From positions 558,001-622,000 of the forward strand of contig NZ_CABPSH010000002.1 in assembly GCF_902459725.1 (NCBI RefSeq): a stretch of 64,000 nt of DNA, in the 5' to 3' direction. The notes under the pieces are model-generated. The model was not told the origin of the DNA. It saw only the letters and a list, made by a program, of their open reading frames with translations, and made no database searches. The position numbers were made by a program, and so were the translations under genes. The stretch comes from Pandoraea eparura (lineage in GTDB: Bacteria; Pseudomonadota; Gammaproteobacteria; Burkholderiales; Burkholderiaceae). Of the stretch, positions 43,065-53,184 are shown one piece after another (position 1 is the stretch's first letter; each line of letters starts with the position of its first letter).

Positions 43065-43754
43065 ATGACCCACCCCGCCGAAACGCATGCTCGTTCTCTC
43101 CTGGCATCGGTCCGCCCCACCCGTCCGATCCGCCTGTATCGGCACGCGCTCTCGGGGCACTGCCATCGCGTCGAACTGATGCTGCACCTGCTGGGTCTGC
43201 CATACGAGACCATTGACATCGACCTCATGGCGGGCGAGCAAAAGCAACCGGCGTTCCTTGCCATCAACCCCTTCGGGCAGGTACCGGCCATCGACGACGA
43301 CGGGCGGGTGATCGCCGACTCGAACGCGATTCTCATCTATCTCGCGAGCCGCTACGATGCCGGCGGCACCTGGCTGCCGCGCGACCCCGTTGTCGCCGCC
43401 ACAGTGCAGCGCTGGCTGTCGGTGGCCGCCGGAGATCTGGCCTTCGGGCCGGCGGCCGCGCGTGTGGTCGTCGTGTTCAAGCGTTCCATCGACGCCACGG
43501 CGATGATCGAGCGCGCCACGCTGCTCCTCTCGCGCATGCAGACCTATCTGTCGGCATCGGGAGCAACGCCGTTCCTCGCGGCCGGCACGCCGACGATTGC
43601 CGACGTGGCGTGCTACGCGTATCTGGCGCACGCGCCCGAGGGCAACGTCTCGCTCGAACCGTATCCCGCCGTGCGGGCGTGGCTGGCCCGTGTGGCCGCG
43701 CTGCCGCGTTTCGTGCCGATGGCTTCGACCGCTTGCGGCCTGAACGCCGCCTGA
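43065..43754 (+). CDS. Glutathione S-transferase
   Basis: A 229-residue GST. The thioredoxin-like N-domain contains PIRLYRHALSGHCHRVELML, NPFGQVPAIDDDGRVIADSN (cis-Pro and the Asp-Ser glutathione-binding pair) and AILIYLASRYD; the helical C-domain contains the N-capping-type GTPTIADVACYAYLAHAPEG. It conjugates or reduces electrophiles in the cytoplasm. GGAGA precedes the ATG. The next gene starts 16 bases on, forming an operon under the divergent LysR. Confidence 0.92.
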   Translation: MTHPAETHARSLLASVRPTRPIRLYRHALSGHCHRVELMLHLLGLPYETIDIDLMAGEQKQPAFLAINPFGQVPAIDDDGRVIADSNAILIYLASRYDAGGTWLPRDPVVAATVQRWLSVAAGDLAFGPAAARVVVVFKRSIDATAMIERATLLLSRMQTYLSASGATPFLAAGTPTIADVACYAYLAHAPEGNVSLEPYPAVRAWLARVAALPRFVPMASTACGLNAA

Positions 43755-43770
43755 GTCCCAGGAGGACATC

Positions 43771-44745
43771 ATGACCGCGCCCGGACAAACTTCTCTGCCG
43801 GCATCACCGTTCCATGCAGGCGAAATCGCCGTGCAGACACTGGCCGGATCGCGCGAGGCGATAGCGGATGTCGGGGCGCGGGTCATTCGCGCCGCGATGC
43901 CGGACCAGCATCGTCAATTCTTCGCACAGTTGCCGTTTCTCGTCGTGGGGGCGCTCGATGCGCGTGGCCAGCCCTGGGCAACGCTGTTGAGCGGCACGCC
44001 CGGCTTCGCCCACGCCCCTGACCCGACGCTGTTGCGCGTGAACGCCTTGCCGCCAGCGACCGATCCGTTGCATGGTGCCGTGACGCTCGGGGCGGCGATG
44101 GGCTTGCTGGGGATAGCGCCGTCGACGCGTCGCCGGAATCGTGTCAACGGGCAGGTCGTCGACGCGGATGGGCAAGGCTTCGCCATTCGCGTCGCGCAGA
44201 GCTTCGGCAACTGCCCGCAGTACATCCGCCAACGCGACATCACACCGCAACGCCACGACGTGCCGGCACAGGCCGAGCGACCCCGGGCGTCGCTCGACGA
44301 CGATGCACAATGGCAGATCGCCAGCGCCGACACGTTCTTCATTGCGACGCATTACGCGGGCGACGGCACGACCGAGCACAGCGCCGGCACGGACGTCTCG
44401 CATCGCGGCGGCAAGCCGGGCTTCGTGCGTGTCGACGATGCCAACACGCTGACGTGGCCCGACTTTCGCGGCAACGCGTACTACAACACGCTGGGCAATC
44501 TGCACGTCAATCCGCGGGCGGGACTGGTGTTCGTCGACTTTGCGTCGGGCGATTTTCTGCACGTGGCAGGCGACGCGGAGATTCTTTGGCATGACGAAGC
44601 GATGAGCGGCTTCGCGGGCGCGCAACGGCTCGTGCGCATGCGGGTGCGCGAGGTTCGGCGCGTGCGCGGCGCGCTGCCTGCCGCGTGGCGCGATGGCGAC
44701 GCGTCGCCGAGTGTCGAACGCACGGGCGCATGGCCAACCGCCTGA
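43771..44745 (+). CDS. Pyridoxamine-5'-phosphate oxidase-like FMN-binding protein
   Basis: A 324-residue split-barrel flavin-binding protein. The core is FFAQLPFLVVGALDARGQPW (about 50-69), LGIAPSTRRRNRVNGQVVDA and, near the end, TLGNLHVNPRAGLVFVDFAS GDFLHV, typical of the PNPOx-like domain; the middle CPQYIRQRD block is conserved in this subgroup. It is often fused or paired with GST or ferredoxin reductase partners. AGGAGG precedes the ATG. Likely a flavin-dependent reductase or monooxygenase in an electrophile detoxification operon. Confidence 0.88.
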   Translation: MTAPGQTSLPASPFHAGEIAVQTLAGSREAIADVGARVIRAAMPDQHRQFFAQLPFLVVGALDARGQPWATLLSGTPGFAHAPDPTLLRVNALPPATDPLHGAVTLGAAMGLLGIAPSTRRRNRVNGQVVDADGQGFAIRVAQSFGNCPQYIRQRDITPQRHDVPAQAERPRASLDDDAQWQIASADTFFIATHYAGDGTTEHSAGTDVSHRGGKPGFVRVDDANTLTWPDFRGNAYYNTLGNLHVNPRAGLVFVDFASGDFLHVAGDAEILWHDEAMSGFAGAQRLVRMRVREVRRVRGALPAAWRDGDASPSVERTGAWPTA

Positions 44746-45295
44746 TAATGCGCGCTCACCCCCCATTCGCCTCGGGTTCGCCGCGGGTTCGCTACCGATT
44801 CGGCCTGGGTTCATGTCGGGTTTGCCTCGCGCTTGCCGCAAGGGATCGCTGCGTGTAAAGTGTGTCCACGCCCGTCGAGTGACGGGCGCCTTTTTTCTCC
44901 TCATCGATCCATGACTGTTCACACGTCCCTTCGACTTGCCGTAGCACCGCCGCAGCGCGCGGTGGGCGCACGTCTGCGCGGACGTTTCGCAGCAGTCGCG
45001 CCTCCCCCGCCAGCCGGCGTGGCACCGCCCGCTGGCGTGGTCGCTGCCGCGGTCGCTGTTCTCGGCGTCGTCGCCTGACAGCACCGTTGGCGCGCTGGGC
45101 GTTCGTCGCCCGGCACAACACCTATTCATCCGAATTTCAGTTTCGATCCGCCTGTCTGCGCATCGTGCGTCGAACGCCATGACGTTTCGTCATGCCGCGT
45201 CGGCGACGGCATCGCGACACGGGGAGCGGCGTCTTGGCGCCGCATCCCCTGACGTTGCGCGCGGCAGGCCGGACATCCTGTTCAGGGGAAGATCG
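44746..45295. other. 550-base gap with terminator
   Basis: Apart from the terminator at 44869-44897 I see no supported gene. A 55-codon frame from 44911 is Ala/Pro/Val-rich low complexity and unconvincing. GCC-rich short repeats occupy 44990-45070. Confidence 0.5.
44869..44897 (+). terminator. Intrinsic terminator after GST/flavoprotein operon
   Basis: An 8-bp perfect stem CGCCCGTC/GACGGGCG with loop GAGT, followed by CCTTTTTTCT. Confidence 0.88.
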
Positions 45296-46144
45296 ATGCA
45301 ATCAGAAGGTCTCGCGTGGCGCCGGCATGGCGCGACGCTCTTGTTTGTCCTGCTATGGAGCGGCGGCGCGCTGGCCGCCAAATGGGGGCTGGCGCACGCG
45401 TCGGCGTTTGCGTTCCTCGTCATCCGGCTGGGGGTGGCGCTGGCCGCGCTCACACTCATCGCCCTGACGCGCTGCCGATGGTGGCCGGCCGCGCACACCC
45501 GGTGGCAAGTCGCAGGCACGGGCGTGCTGCTCATCGGCGGCTATCAGGCGGCGTATCTGCTGGCGCTGTCGCATGGCATCACACCCGGCGCACTCGCGAC
45601 GGTGCTGGGCGTGCAGCCGATTCTCACGCTCGTGGCGCTGGAGCGGGCGCATAGTGCGCGGCGTCTCGCCGGACTTGCCGTGGCGCTGGCCGGTCTCGCG
45701 CTGGTCGTCGCACAAAGCCTGATGTCGGCGCGACTCTCGGCGGCGGGCTCGCTGTGGGCACTGGCCGCATTGGCGTGCATGACACTCGGCACCCTCGCAC
45801 AGAAGGGCTCGCGGCAAACGCCGCTCGACGTGCTGCCGCTGCAGTATGCGCTCGGGCTGGCGCTGGCGCTGCTCGTCGCGCCGACCCAACCATGGCACAT
45901 CGACGCGTCGCTCGGCTTCTGGCTGCCGCTGCTCTATATGGCGCTGGTGATTTCGGTCGGCGCGACCCTGCTGCTCTATCGCATGATCGCCACGGGCAAC
46001 CTCGTCACCGTCACCAGTCTGTTCTATCTGGTGCCCGTGGTGACGGCGCTGCTCGATTGGGGCATCTTCGGCCATCGGCCCACTGCGCTCGCCGTCGCGG
46101 GCACCGCCGCGATCCTGCTGGGACTGCGATTGGCGCTTCGGTAG
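45296..46144 (+). CDS. EamA-family (DMT) transporter
   Basis: A 282-residue ten-helix drug/metabolite transporter with two EamA repeats: the first begins LLFVLLWSGGALAAKWGLAH and ends near ALVVAQSLM, the second starts GSLWALAALACMTLGTLAQK and contains LYRMIATGNLVTVTSLFYLVP with VVTALLDWGIFG. It probably exports amino acids or other metabolites. ATG 45296 follows AGGGGAA; the 39-codon upstream extension lacks membrane character. Confidence 0.92.
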   Translation: MQSEGLAWRRHGATLLFVLLWSGGALAAKWGLAHASAFAFLVIRLGVALAALTLIALTRCRWWPAAHTRWQVAGTGVLLIGGYQAAYLLALSHGITPGALATVLGVQPILTLVALERAHSARRLAGLAVALAGLALVVAQSLMSARLSAAGSLWALAALACMTLGTLAQKGSRQTPLDVLPLQYALGLALALLVAPTQPWHIDASLGFWLPLLYMALVISVGATLLLYRMIATGNLVTVTSLFYLVPVVTALLDWGIFGHRPTALAVAGTAAILLGLRLALR

Positions 46145-46145
46145 A

Positions 46146-46280
46146 TGCCTGGATAGGTGCTTCGATAGGTGCTTCGATACGTGCCTCGATAAGTGCTTCG
46201 ACAGGTGCTTCGATACGTGCCTCGATACGTGCTTCGACAGGCGCCTCGATAGATGCGTCGATACGCGCTTCCACAGGTGC
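46146..46280. repeat. 12-bp degenerate tandem repeat
   Basis: About eleven units of the GGTGCTTCGATA type (variants ACGTGCCTCGATA, GGTGCTTCGACA) begin right after the EamA stop codon. The minus-strand frame reads Glu-Ala-Pro/Arg-Ile repeats, but no start site or flanking domain supports a gene. Confidence 0.85.
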
Positions 46281-46393
46281 CCCGACGGGCCGGTCAGGCG
46301 GCATCTCGGCTAAGATTGTCGGCGAATGGGTGACAATGGCGAGGCAAACCCTCTCGTTGTCACCCCAACCTTCATACGACCGGGAGCCTGCCG

Positions 46394-47290
46394 ATGGATT
46401 TACTCGACGACATGCGCATCTTCGTCACCGCGGTCGACGCCATGAGTTTTACGGGTGCGGCAGCGAAGCTCAGCCTCTCGAAACAGTTCGTGAGCCGCCG
46501 CATCTCGTCGCTGGAGCAAGCGCTTGGCGTGCGTTTGCTGCTGCGCACGACACGGCGGCTTGCCGTCACGGACCTGGGCCGCATCTACTACGAGCGCGCC
46601 CGGCGCATTCTCGACGACGTGGAAGCCGCCAATCTCGCCGTGAGCAGTCAAGGCGAGCGGCCGCGCGGCAATTTGCGGGTCTCCGCGCCGATGTCGTTCG
46701 GCACGATGTTTCTCGGATCGGTCATTCCGTCGTTTCTCACGACCTATCCGGACGTCACCATCGAGCTGGAACTCAACGACCGCACGGTCGACATCATTGG
46801 CGAGGGCTATGACGTGGCGGTGCGTATCGGCGCACTGGCCGATTCGTCGCTGATCGGCCGGGCGGTCGCGCCCATGCGCATGGTCACCTGCGCCAGCCCA
46901 CGGTATCTGGAGGCGCGGGGCACGCCGGAAACGCCAGAAGCGTTGCGCGATCACGCCCTTTTGCCCTACGGGCACAGTCAGCGGGTGAATTGGACTTACG
47001 CGCGCGACGGCCATCCGGTCGAGATCCCGGTGGCCGGTCGCCTGCGCGTGAACAACGGCGAACTGGCGCGCGACGCCGCCGTGGCCGGGCTCGGCATCAC
47101 GTGGCTGCCGGTGTTCATCGTCGCGCCGGCCTTGCTGAGCGGGCGGCTGGTGACCGTGCTCGACGCGTTCGCACCGACGCCGTCGGCGATTCATGTCGTC
47201 TACCCGCAGCATCGTCAGGCATCGCTCGTGATTCGCGCGTTTTCCGATTTCCTGTCGTCCGCATGCAGCGTGGCCGGCACGCAATGGTGA
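46394..47290 (+). CDS. LysR-family transcriptional regulator
   Basis: A 298-residue LysR regulator with an N-terminal winged helix-turn-helix (MDLLDDMRIFVTAVDAMSFT, AAAKLSLSKQFVSRRISSLE) and a CrgA/DmlR-type ligand domain (PRGNLRVSAPMSFGTMFLGS). It ends 112 bases before argG, in the same orientation and with a separate argG promoter between. The regulated gene is not evident; the upstream EamA transporter is a candidate. Confidence 0.92.
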   Translation: MDLLDDMRIFVTAVDAMSFTGAAAKLSLSKQFVSRRISSLEQALGVRLLLRTTRRLAVTDLGRIYYERARRILDDVEAANLAVSSQGERPRGNLRVSAPMSFGTMFLGSVIPSFLTTYPDVTIELELNDRTVDIIGEGYDVAVRIGALADSSLIGRAVAPMRMVTCASPRYLEARGTPETPEALRDHALLPYGHSQRVNWTYARDGHPVEIPVAGRLRVNNGELARDAAVAGLGITWLPVFIVAPALLSGRLVTVLDAFAPTPSAIHVVYPQHRQASLVIRAFSDFLSSACSVAGTQW

Positions 47291-47340
47291 CCGTTTGGGC
47301 GAAGTTTGGCGTTCCGGTGCACGGGAATCGGCCGTCAGAC

Positions 47341-47370
47341 TTGACCATCCATAGCCCGGACAGGGATACT
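47341..47370 (+). promoter_or_regulatory. argG promoter
   Basis: A -35 TTGACC (47341-47346), spacer of 18 and -10 GATACT (47365-47370) place the start near 47377, leaving a 5' leader of only about 25 bases. I see no arginine-responsive operator. Confidence 0.6.
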
Positions 47371-47381
47371 TGACAGGTTAA

Positions 47382-48737
<1,356 letters not shown>

Positions 48738-48810
48738 GCTGGCTAACCGACGCCGCGCCTCTCGGGGTGCAGCGTGTGTAGCCTGCCGCAGCAGTCCAAA
48801 CCGCCACAAC

Positions 48811-48852
48811 AGGCGGCGTGCCCCGAAAGGAGCGCGCCGCCTTTGTTTTTGG
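48811..48852 (+). terminator. argG terminator
   Basis: An 8-bp perfect stem AGGCGGCG/CGCCGCCT with a 16-base loop, followed by TTGTTTTT. Confidence 0.8.
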
Positions 48853-48971
48853 CCTGTCACGGTTCGCGCGCTAAGATAGCGTCAAAAGTGGCCACCTCCC
48901 CACCCGTCCCGCATTCGGGGAACGCGCCGACTCCCGACACACGGACAGGCGCATGCGATGGAGACCTTGCG

Positions 48972-50375
48972 TTGGTACGTTTGATATTGCTGTTGCTCGG
49001 CGTCGATTATTTGCGCCGCCGCGCCCTCGCGCTGATTTGGATCGGTGCGATTTTCTTCGCCTTCGGGCTGGCGCTGATCGTCGACGCGCTCGACGGGGTG
49101 GTGCACTTCCCGCTCAACGTGTTCGCCTGGCTGCTGCTGCTCGAAGGGATCGCGACGCTGGCTATCGTCGGCATCGGTGTCGGCGGCCAGCGCATCGTGC
49201 GCGGGCTCAAGGGCGGCACCTTCACCCTCGCGGCGTTGCTCGTGCTCTTCTTTCACCAGCAGCACGGTAATTTCTGGCTGTCGATGCTCTTCGGCACGCT
49301 CTTCCTCGCCGATGGTCTGCTGCAGTGCGTGGCGGCGTACGTCGTGCGGTATCCGCGCTGGGCATGGGCGATGGCGGGGGGCGGGATCGAGATCGCCGTG
49401 GCGATCTTCTTCTACCAGCCTTATCCGACGCACTACAAAGGCACGTTGCCGTACGCGATCGGACTGGGACTCGCGTTCACGGGCTGGAATGTGCTGGTCC
49501 TCGCCATGCGCGCACGACGCCTGCGCCGCGATTTCCGCGTCGAGCAGATTCTTGGCAGCCCCAACGACAAACGCCGCTTGTGGAAGGACCGCCCCCGCGC
49601 ACCGCGCTGGGACGGCCCGCCCGCCGACGGCGAACCCGCATTGACGGTGCACGTCTGGACACCCTCGGGATCGTCCAAGGCCCCGGCTCGCCGTCATCCG
49701 TTGATCGATCGTTACATTGCCGCCGTCGACGGGAATGGCGTGATCTCGACCGGCCACGCCGCGCTGGAGAGTCACGAAGGCGTGTATGTGAGTCTGTATC
49801 CCGCCCAGGAAATCGACCGTTCCCCGGATCAATTCGGGCAACTGCTGCGTGCCACGCGCGAGAACGACGTACCCGGCGTGTTCCAGCCGGACTATGCGAC
49901 GGAATCGACGGCGTGGTGTGCGTCCACCGTCAAGGTGCGAATTCGCAACTACAGCCCCCGGCAGTTGGGCGAGTTCTGGCAGACTTACCGTCAGAACACC
50001 ACGTATAACCTCACGCATCGCAACTGCTCGAGCAGTGTGGCCAAGGCACTCGAGGCCGCGATCGAAGGCCGGGTGGGACGCCTGCCCGGCGGCACGGATG
50101 CGGGCTGGTGGACCTTCGTGCGCCTGTGGCTCACCCCCGAGTTGTGGGTCGCCGCGCAATTGCGCAAGCGGGCCGAGACGATGGCGTGGACGCCGGGTCT
50201 GGTGCTCGATTACGCGCGCGCGGTGAGCATGCTCGTCGATCCGCGTCCGTTCGGATGGATGACGATGGCGTCGCTGGCGCTGCGGCGCATGCGCCGGGCA
50301 CGTCGCACATGGCGAGAGGCTGCCGAGCAGGCGGCGGTTACGCAGCCGCCGGGAAATCGGCCATCGCACGGTTGA
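48972..50375 (+). CDS. HdeD-like membrane protein fused to a His/Cys domain
   Basis: A 467-residue protein with two parts. Residues about 1-180 form six transmembrane helices of DUF308/HdeD type (VRLILLLLGVDYLRRRALAL, IWIGAIFFAFGLALIVDALD, GTLFLADGLLQCVAAYVV). After a basic linker, residues about 220-370 form a soluble domain with His262 (STGHAALESHEGVYVSLYP) and Cys352 (YNLTHRNCSSSVAKALEAA), the His-then-Cys order of permuted papain-like folds (NlpC/P60, PPPDE, LRAT-like). Hydrolase or acyltransferase activity is inference. Start is uncertain: TTG 48972 has GGAG eight bases upstream, while the open frame extends back across the argG terminator without a good start. Confidence 0.75.
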   Translation: MVRLILLLLGVDYLRRRALALIWIGAIFFAFGLALIVDALDGVVHFPLNVFAWLLLLEGIATLAIVGIGVGGQRIVRGLKGGTFTLAALLVLFFHQQHGNFWLSMLFGTLFLADGLLQCVAAYVVRYPRWAWAMAGGGIEIAVAIFFYQPYPTHYKGTLPYAIGLGLAFTGWNVLVLAMRARRLRRDFRVEQILGSPNDKRRLWKDRPRAPRWDGPPADGEPALTVHVWTPSGSSKAPARRHPLIDRYIAAVDGNGVISTGHAALESHEGVYVSLYPAQEIDRSPDQFGQLLRATRENDVPGVFQPDYATESTAWCASTVKVRIRNYSPRQLGEFWQTYRQNTTYNLTHRNCSSSVAKALEAAIEGRVGRLPGGTDAGWWTFVRLWLTPELWVAAQLRKRAETMAWTPGLVLDYARAVSMLVDPRPFGWMTMASLALRRMRRARRTWREAAEQAAVTQPPGNRPSHG

Positions 50376-50537
50376 TGGCGGACGCCGAAGGGATCACGGA
50401 AACGCCCGAGACAATTGGATCGCGACGGCGTAACGTCATGAGTACTCGTCAAGGCAATGGCAGCAGGTCCGCAGGCGACGCGTGAACTTCACTCATGCGC
50501 GCTTCAGAAGCACAACTCGATACGAGGACAGTTCAAC

Positions 50538-51710
50538 ATGTTCCATCGCCTGTGGCGCTTCATCAGCGCCGCCCTGTTTGCCAGTCTGGTCATCGGCCGC
50601 GCCGCCCACGCGATCACGCCCGACACCGCTCCCGCCACCCTTCCGCACGGCGTCATCGTCGACCGGCAGCCGCTCGAAGCCGACCACGGCCTACCCGAAG
50701 CCGGCGAGCAATTCCGCATCCGTTACAGCTCCATCGATGGCGTGAGCGGCATCGAAGCGCGCGAAGACACCGGCGCCGTCTTCCTGCCCAAGGGACCGAC
50801 GCCGCCCGGCGGCTGGCCGGTCGTCGTCTGGGCACATGGCACGGTGGGGGTCGCCAGCGCGTGTGCCCCGTCGCTCAATGTGCGCAGCCAGCGCGACATT
50901 CAATATCTGGGCACATGGCTCTCGCTCGGCTTCGCCATCGTGGCCCCCGACTACGCGGGCCTGGGCTCGCCGGGGCTGCATCACTATCTGAATTCGCGCG
51001 CACAAGCGTACAGCGTGCTCGACAGCCTGCTCGCCGCGCGCAGCGTGTTCCCGTTGCAGAACCGCGTCGTCCTCGTCGGCCAATCGCAGGGCGCGCATGC
51101 GGCATTCTCGGCGGCGGGTTATCAGCCGCAGTACGCGCCCGACGTCAAGGTGATCGCGACCGTGCTCACGGGCACGCCATATTTCAACGCCCAGACGTCG
51201 GCCGCCATGTTGTTCGCGAGCCAACCTGATCCGGGCGCACCGGACCCGAAGATTCCGTATGCGATGTACCTGTTCCTGTCGGCGGCCGACCGCGATCCGA
51301 CGATGCAGCCATCGCGGTACTTTTCGCCGCAGGCCTTGCCGGTGTTGAACGAAGCCCGCACGCTTTGCATCGACGAGTTGACCGCTCACTCCACGGCCGC
51401 CGGCCTGAATGCGGGCAACAGCATGCAGCCGGATATCCAGCAGCTGCTCGACAACCAGACACCGTCACTGCGCTACCCAACGCTGCACATCCGGCATCCG
51501 GTCTTCATCGGCATGGGCATGAACGACATCGACGTGCCGGTCATCATGCAACAAGCGTTTGCGCGCGATGTGACCCAAGCGGGCACGCCCACCGTGGTGC
51601 GCACCTACGAGGGGCTCGATCACGATGCGACGGTCAATCCCTCACTGCGCGATTCGGTGCCGTTCGTCCTCGACCTCATGTCGACGAGAAAGCGTGCGCA
51701 TGCACAATAA
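50538..51710 (+). CDS. Secreted lipase-like alpha/beta hydrolase
   Basis: A 390-residue exported hydrolase. Residues 1-25 are a signal peptide (FISAALFASLVIGRAAHA). Motifs include VVVWAHGTVG (oxyanion region, 96-105), the nucleophile VLVGQSQGAHA (179-189, Ser183) and a C-terminal His in EGLDHDATV, with a candidate acid in GMNDIDVP. It resembles the secretory lipase (LIP) family and other bacterial serine esterases. GAGGACAG lies upstream of the ATG. Substrate unknown. The AT-rich DNA after its stop codon precedes a candidate sRNA. Confidence 0.9.
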   Translation: MFHRLWRFISAALFASLVIGRAAHAITPDTAPATLPHGVIVDRQPLEADHGLPEAGEQFRIRYSSIDGVSGIEAREDTGAVFLPKGPTPPGGWPVVVWAHGTVGVASACAPSLNVRSQRDIQYLGTWLSLGFAIVAPDYAGLGSPGLHHYLNSRAQAYSVLDSLLAARSVFPLQNRVVLVGQSQGAHAAFSAAGYQPQYAPDVKVIATVLTGTPYFNAQTSAAMLFASQPDPGAPDPKIPYAMYLFLSAADRDPTMQPSRYFSPQALPVLNEARTLCIDELTAHSTAAGLNAGNSMQPDIQQLLDNQTPSLRYPTLHIRHPVFIGMGMNDIDVPVIMQQAFARDVTQAGTPTVVRTYEGLDHDATVNPSLRDSVPFVLDLMSTRKRAHAQ

Positions 51711-51868
51711 TTAGAGGGACACCTCGAAATCTCGAAACAGAACACGATGAGAGACTAGCGACGACACAACATAAGCCACTGATTTTTATGGAATTGCCAC
51801 GTGTTGCATGTCCGCAACGTGCGGGTAACTACGTAAAACTACATATGGTGCATCGCAACACGTCGTCC

Positions 51869-51942
51869 TATACTGAACTCGTCTCCTCCATGTCTCCTCC
51901 TGATATGGATTAAGCCCGCAACGCGCGGGCTTTCTTTTTTTA
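51869..51942 (+). ncRNA. Candidate sRNA with two anti-Shine-Dalgarno motifs
   Basis: A TATACT -10 box (51869-51874) is followed, at about the expected transcription start, by two copies of GTCTCCTCC (51881-51889 and 51892-51900). The CTCCTCC core can pair with GGAGG ribosome binding sites. Next comes an intrinsic terminator: AAGCCCGC (51912-51919), loop AACGC, GCGGGCTT (51925-51932), then TCTTTTTTT. The predicted transcript is about 60 nt with an unpaired C-rich 5' part, the design of anti-SD riboregulators. The -35 is weak and the only frame is seven codons long. Confidence 0.55.
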
Positions 51943-51994
51943 TGCAGCAGGAAATTTTGTGGCCGTCGGCGCGCCCCGGACGGCCTCAGGGCGA

Positions 51995-52300
51995 TCAATC
52001 GATCGCGGCGGCGCACGCGTCTGTCGGCGTGGCCAGCACGCCGCCGACCCCCGGAATGATCTTCAGTCCCGCCGACGCCACCCGGCACGGCGCGGCCATC
52101 AATCCACACCCCGACACCGACGTCACGAATGGAAGAATCGCGAACAGCGCCCACCACCGGCGCAGATTGCGCGGCGCAGGCTTCGATGTCAATGGCGCAT
52201 CACCCACGTCGAGGGCGCGAGCATCCGCCCCATCATCCGTGATCGGGCGAGTCGGCGAAGCGTCAATGGCCGGGTCGGGCATCGGGGGGAGCAGCGTCAT
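51995..52300 (-). CDS. DUF6726-like small lipoprotein
   Basis: A protein of up to 101 residues. The C-terminal half has a hydrophobic segment (WWALFAILPFVTSVSG) ending in a lipobox-like SGC, then GLMAAPCRVASAGLKIIPGV and a conserved end ATPTDACAAAID, which I associate with the small DUF6726 lipoproteins of betaproteobacteria. The first 45 residues are Pro/Asp-rich and unusual for the family; the true start may be downstream, since no ribosome binding site precedes ATG 52300. Function unknown. Confidence 0.65.
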   Translation of the reverse strand: MTLLPPMPDPAIDASPTRPITDDGADARALDVGDAPLTSKPAPRNLRRWWALFAILPFVTSVSGCGLMAAPCRVASAGLKIIPGVGGVLATPTDACAAAID

Positions 52301-52387
52301 GAGGAGGTGTCCTGATAAGGGGGATGCCGGTCGTTCGTTGGGTGCCAGGCAAGGCGTCGCAATGCGAGCGGTATTTTGTGGCGGGGC

Positions 52388-52669
52388 TCAGGTCGCAGGC
52401 GTCGTGTGGCCGATGTACGTGAAGCGCGGCACAGGCCCACTGTCCGTCACCACCGGTTCATTCCAGATGCGCAGCAGGCGGGTGCTCATGGGTAGCCCGT
52501 CGCGCGGGTACAGCCGCGTGTAGACGACCACCGATTCGTCGGTTTCATCGGCACGGGCGATGCCCAGCGCGAGATAACAATTGCCTTTGTAGTGACGATA
52601 GACCCCCGGGCGGAACGCCTCGATTTCCGGCGTGGATTCCGCCGACGGCGCGGACACATTCGATTCCAT
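52388..52669 (-). CDS. DUF1653 protein
   Basis: A 93-residue protein of the DUF1653 family. The signature is FRPGVYRHYKGNCYLALGIA, then VVVYTRLYPRDGLPMSTRLL and FTYIGHTTP. These small beta-rich proteins have no settled function. The start at 52669 has AGGAGAG upstream; the longer frame to 52723 is not needed. Confidence 0.88.
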   Translation of the reverse strand: MESNVSAPSAESTPEIEAFRPGVYRHYKGNCYLALGIARADETDESVVVYTRLYPRDGLPMSTRLLRIWNEPVVTDSGPVPRFTYIGHTTPAT

Positions 52670-53166
52670 CTCTCTGCTCTCCTGCTGACGACAACCGGAT
52701 ACGATCCGGCAAAAAACGCTCACTGAAGTTCCTCGTCAGTGCAGCACCGCGATCTCCACCAATTGCGCCAGCGGCGCGGGCGAGATCCCCGAAACACCAC
52801 GGAACGCCTCGTCGAGATTGACGATCAACGCGATCACCCTCCCGATCGCTCCCATGTGAATCGTGATGATGAAATGGCTTTTCCACGAAGCGGGCGACCG
52901 GCCAATCGATCGAACCGCCCGACGCGCGCCCTCGCCGATGCGGCGACTATACCTGATGGGCGACCGGTGGCAATGTGGAGAATCGTGGCCGCGCAACGCA
53001 CGCGACTATCGCCGCCTTCCCAAACCGCCGCACGGGCGCCTGGGCCTCGCTACACGATCTCAAGACCGGGCATTGCGAAACGTGGTGAAAGACGGTCGCG
53101 CAACGCACGCGACTATCGCCGCCTTTCCAAACCGCCGCATGGGCGCCTGGGTCTCGCCGCACGATC
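52670..53166. other. 497-base gap with a direct duplication
   Basis: No supported gene; a minus-strand frame at 52736-52855 is too short to judge. Its right part contains an 88-bp direct repeat (annotated at 52990-53184). Confidence 0.45.
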
Positions 53167-53184
53167 TCAAGACCAGGCATTGCG
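52990..53184. repeat. 88-bp direct repeat at the helicase gene 3' end
   Basis: Copy A (52990-53077) and copy B (53097-53184) start with CGCGCAACGCACGCGACTAT and end with GGCATTGCG; they differ at only a few positions and are separated by 19 bases. Copy B overlaps the last codons of the helicase gene (Arg-Asn-Ala-Trp-Ser-stop), so copy A is a duplicated 3' end plus flank. Confidence 0.85.

Noticed and set aside
44911-45078. A 55-codon Ala/Pro/Val-rich frame
   Set aside because: Low complexity, no ribosome binding site, downstream of a strong terminator.
46011-46304. Minus-strand frame encoding Glu-Ala-Pro/Arg-Ile repeats
   Set aside because: Explained by the 12-bp tandem repeat; no start site or flanking domain.
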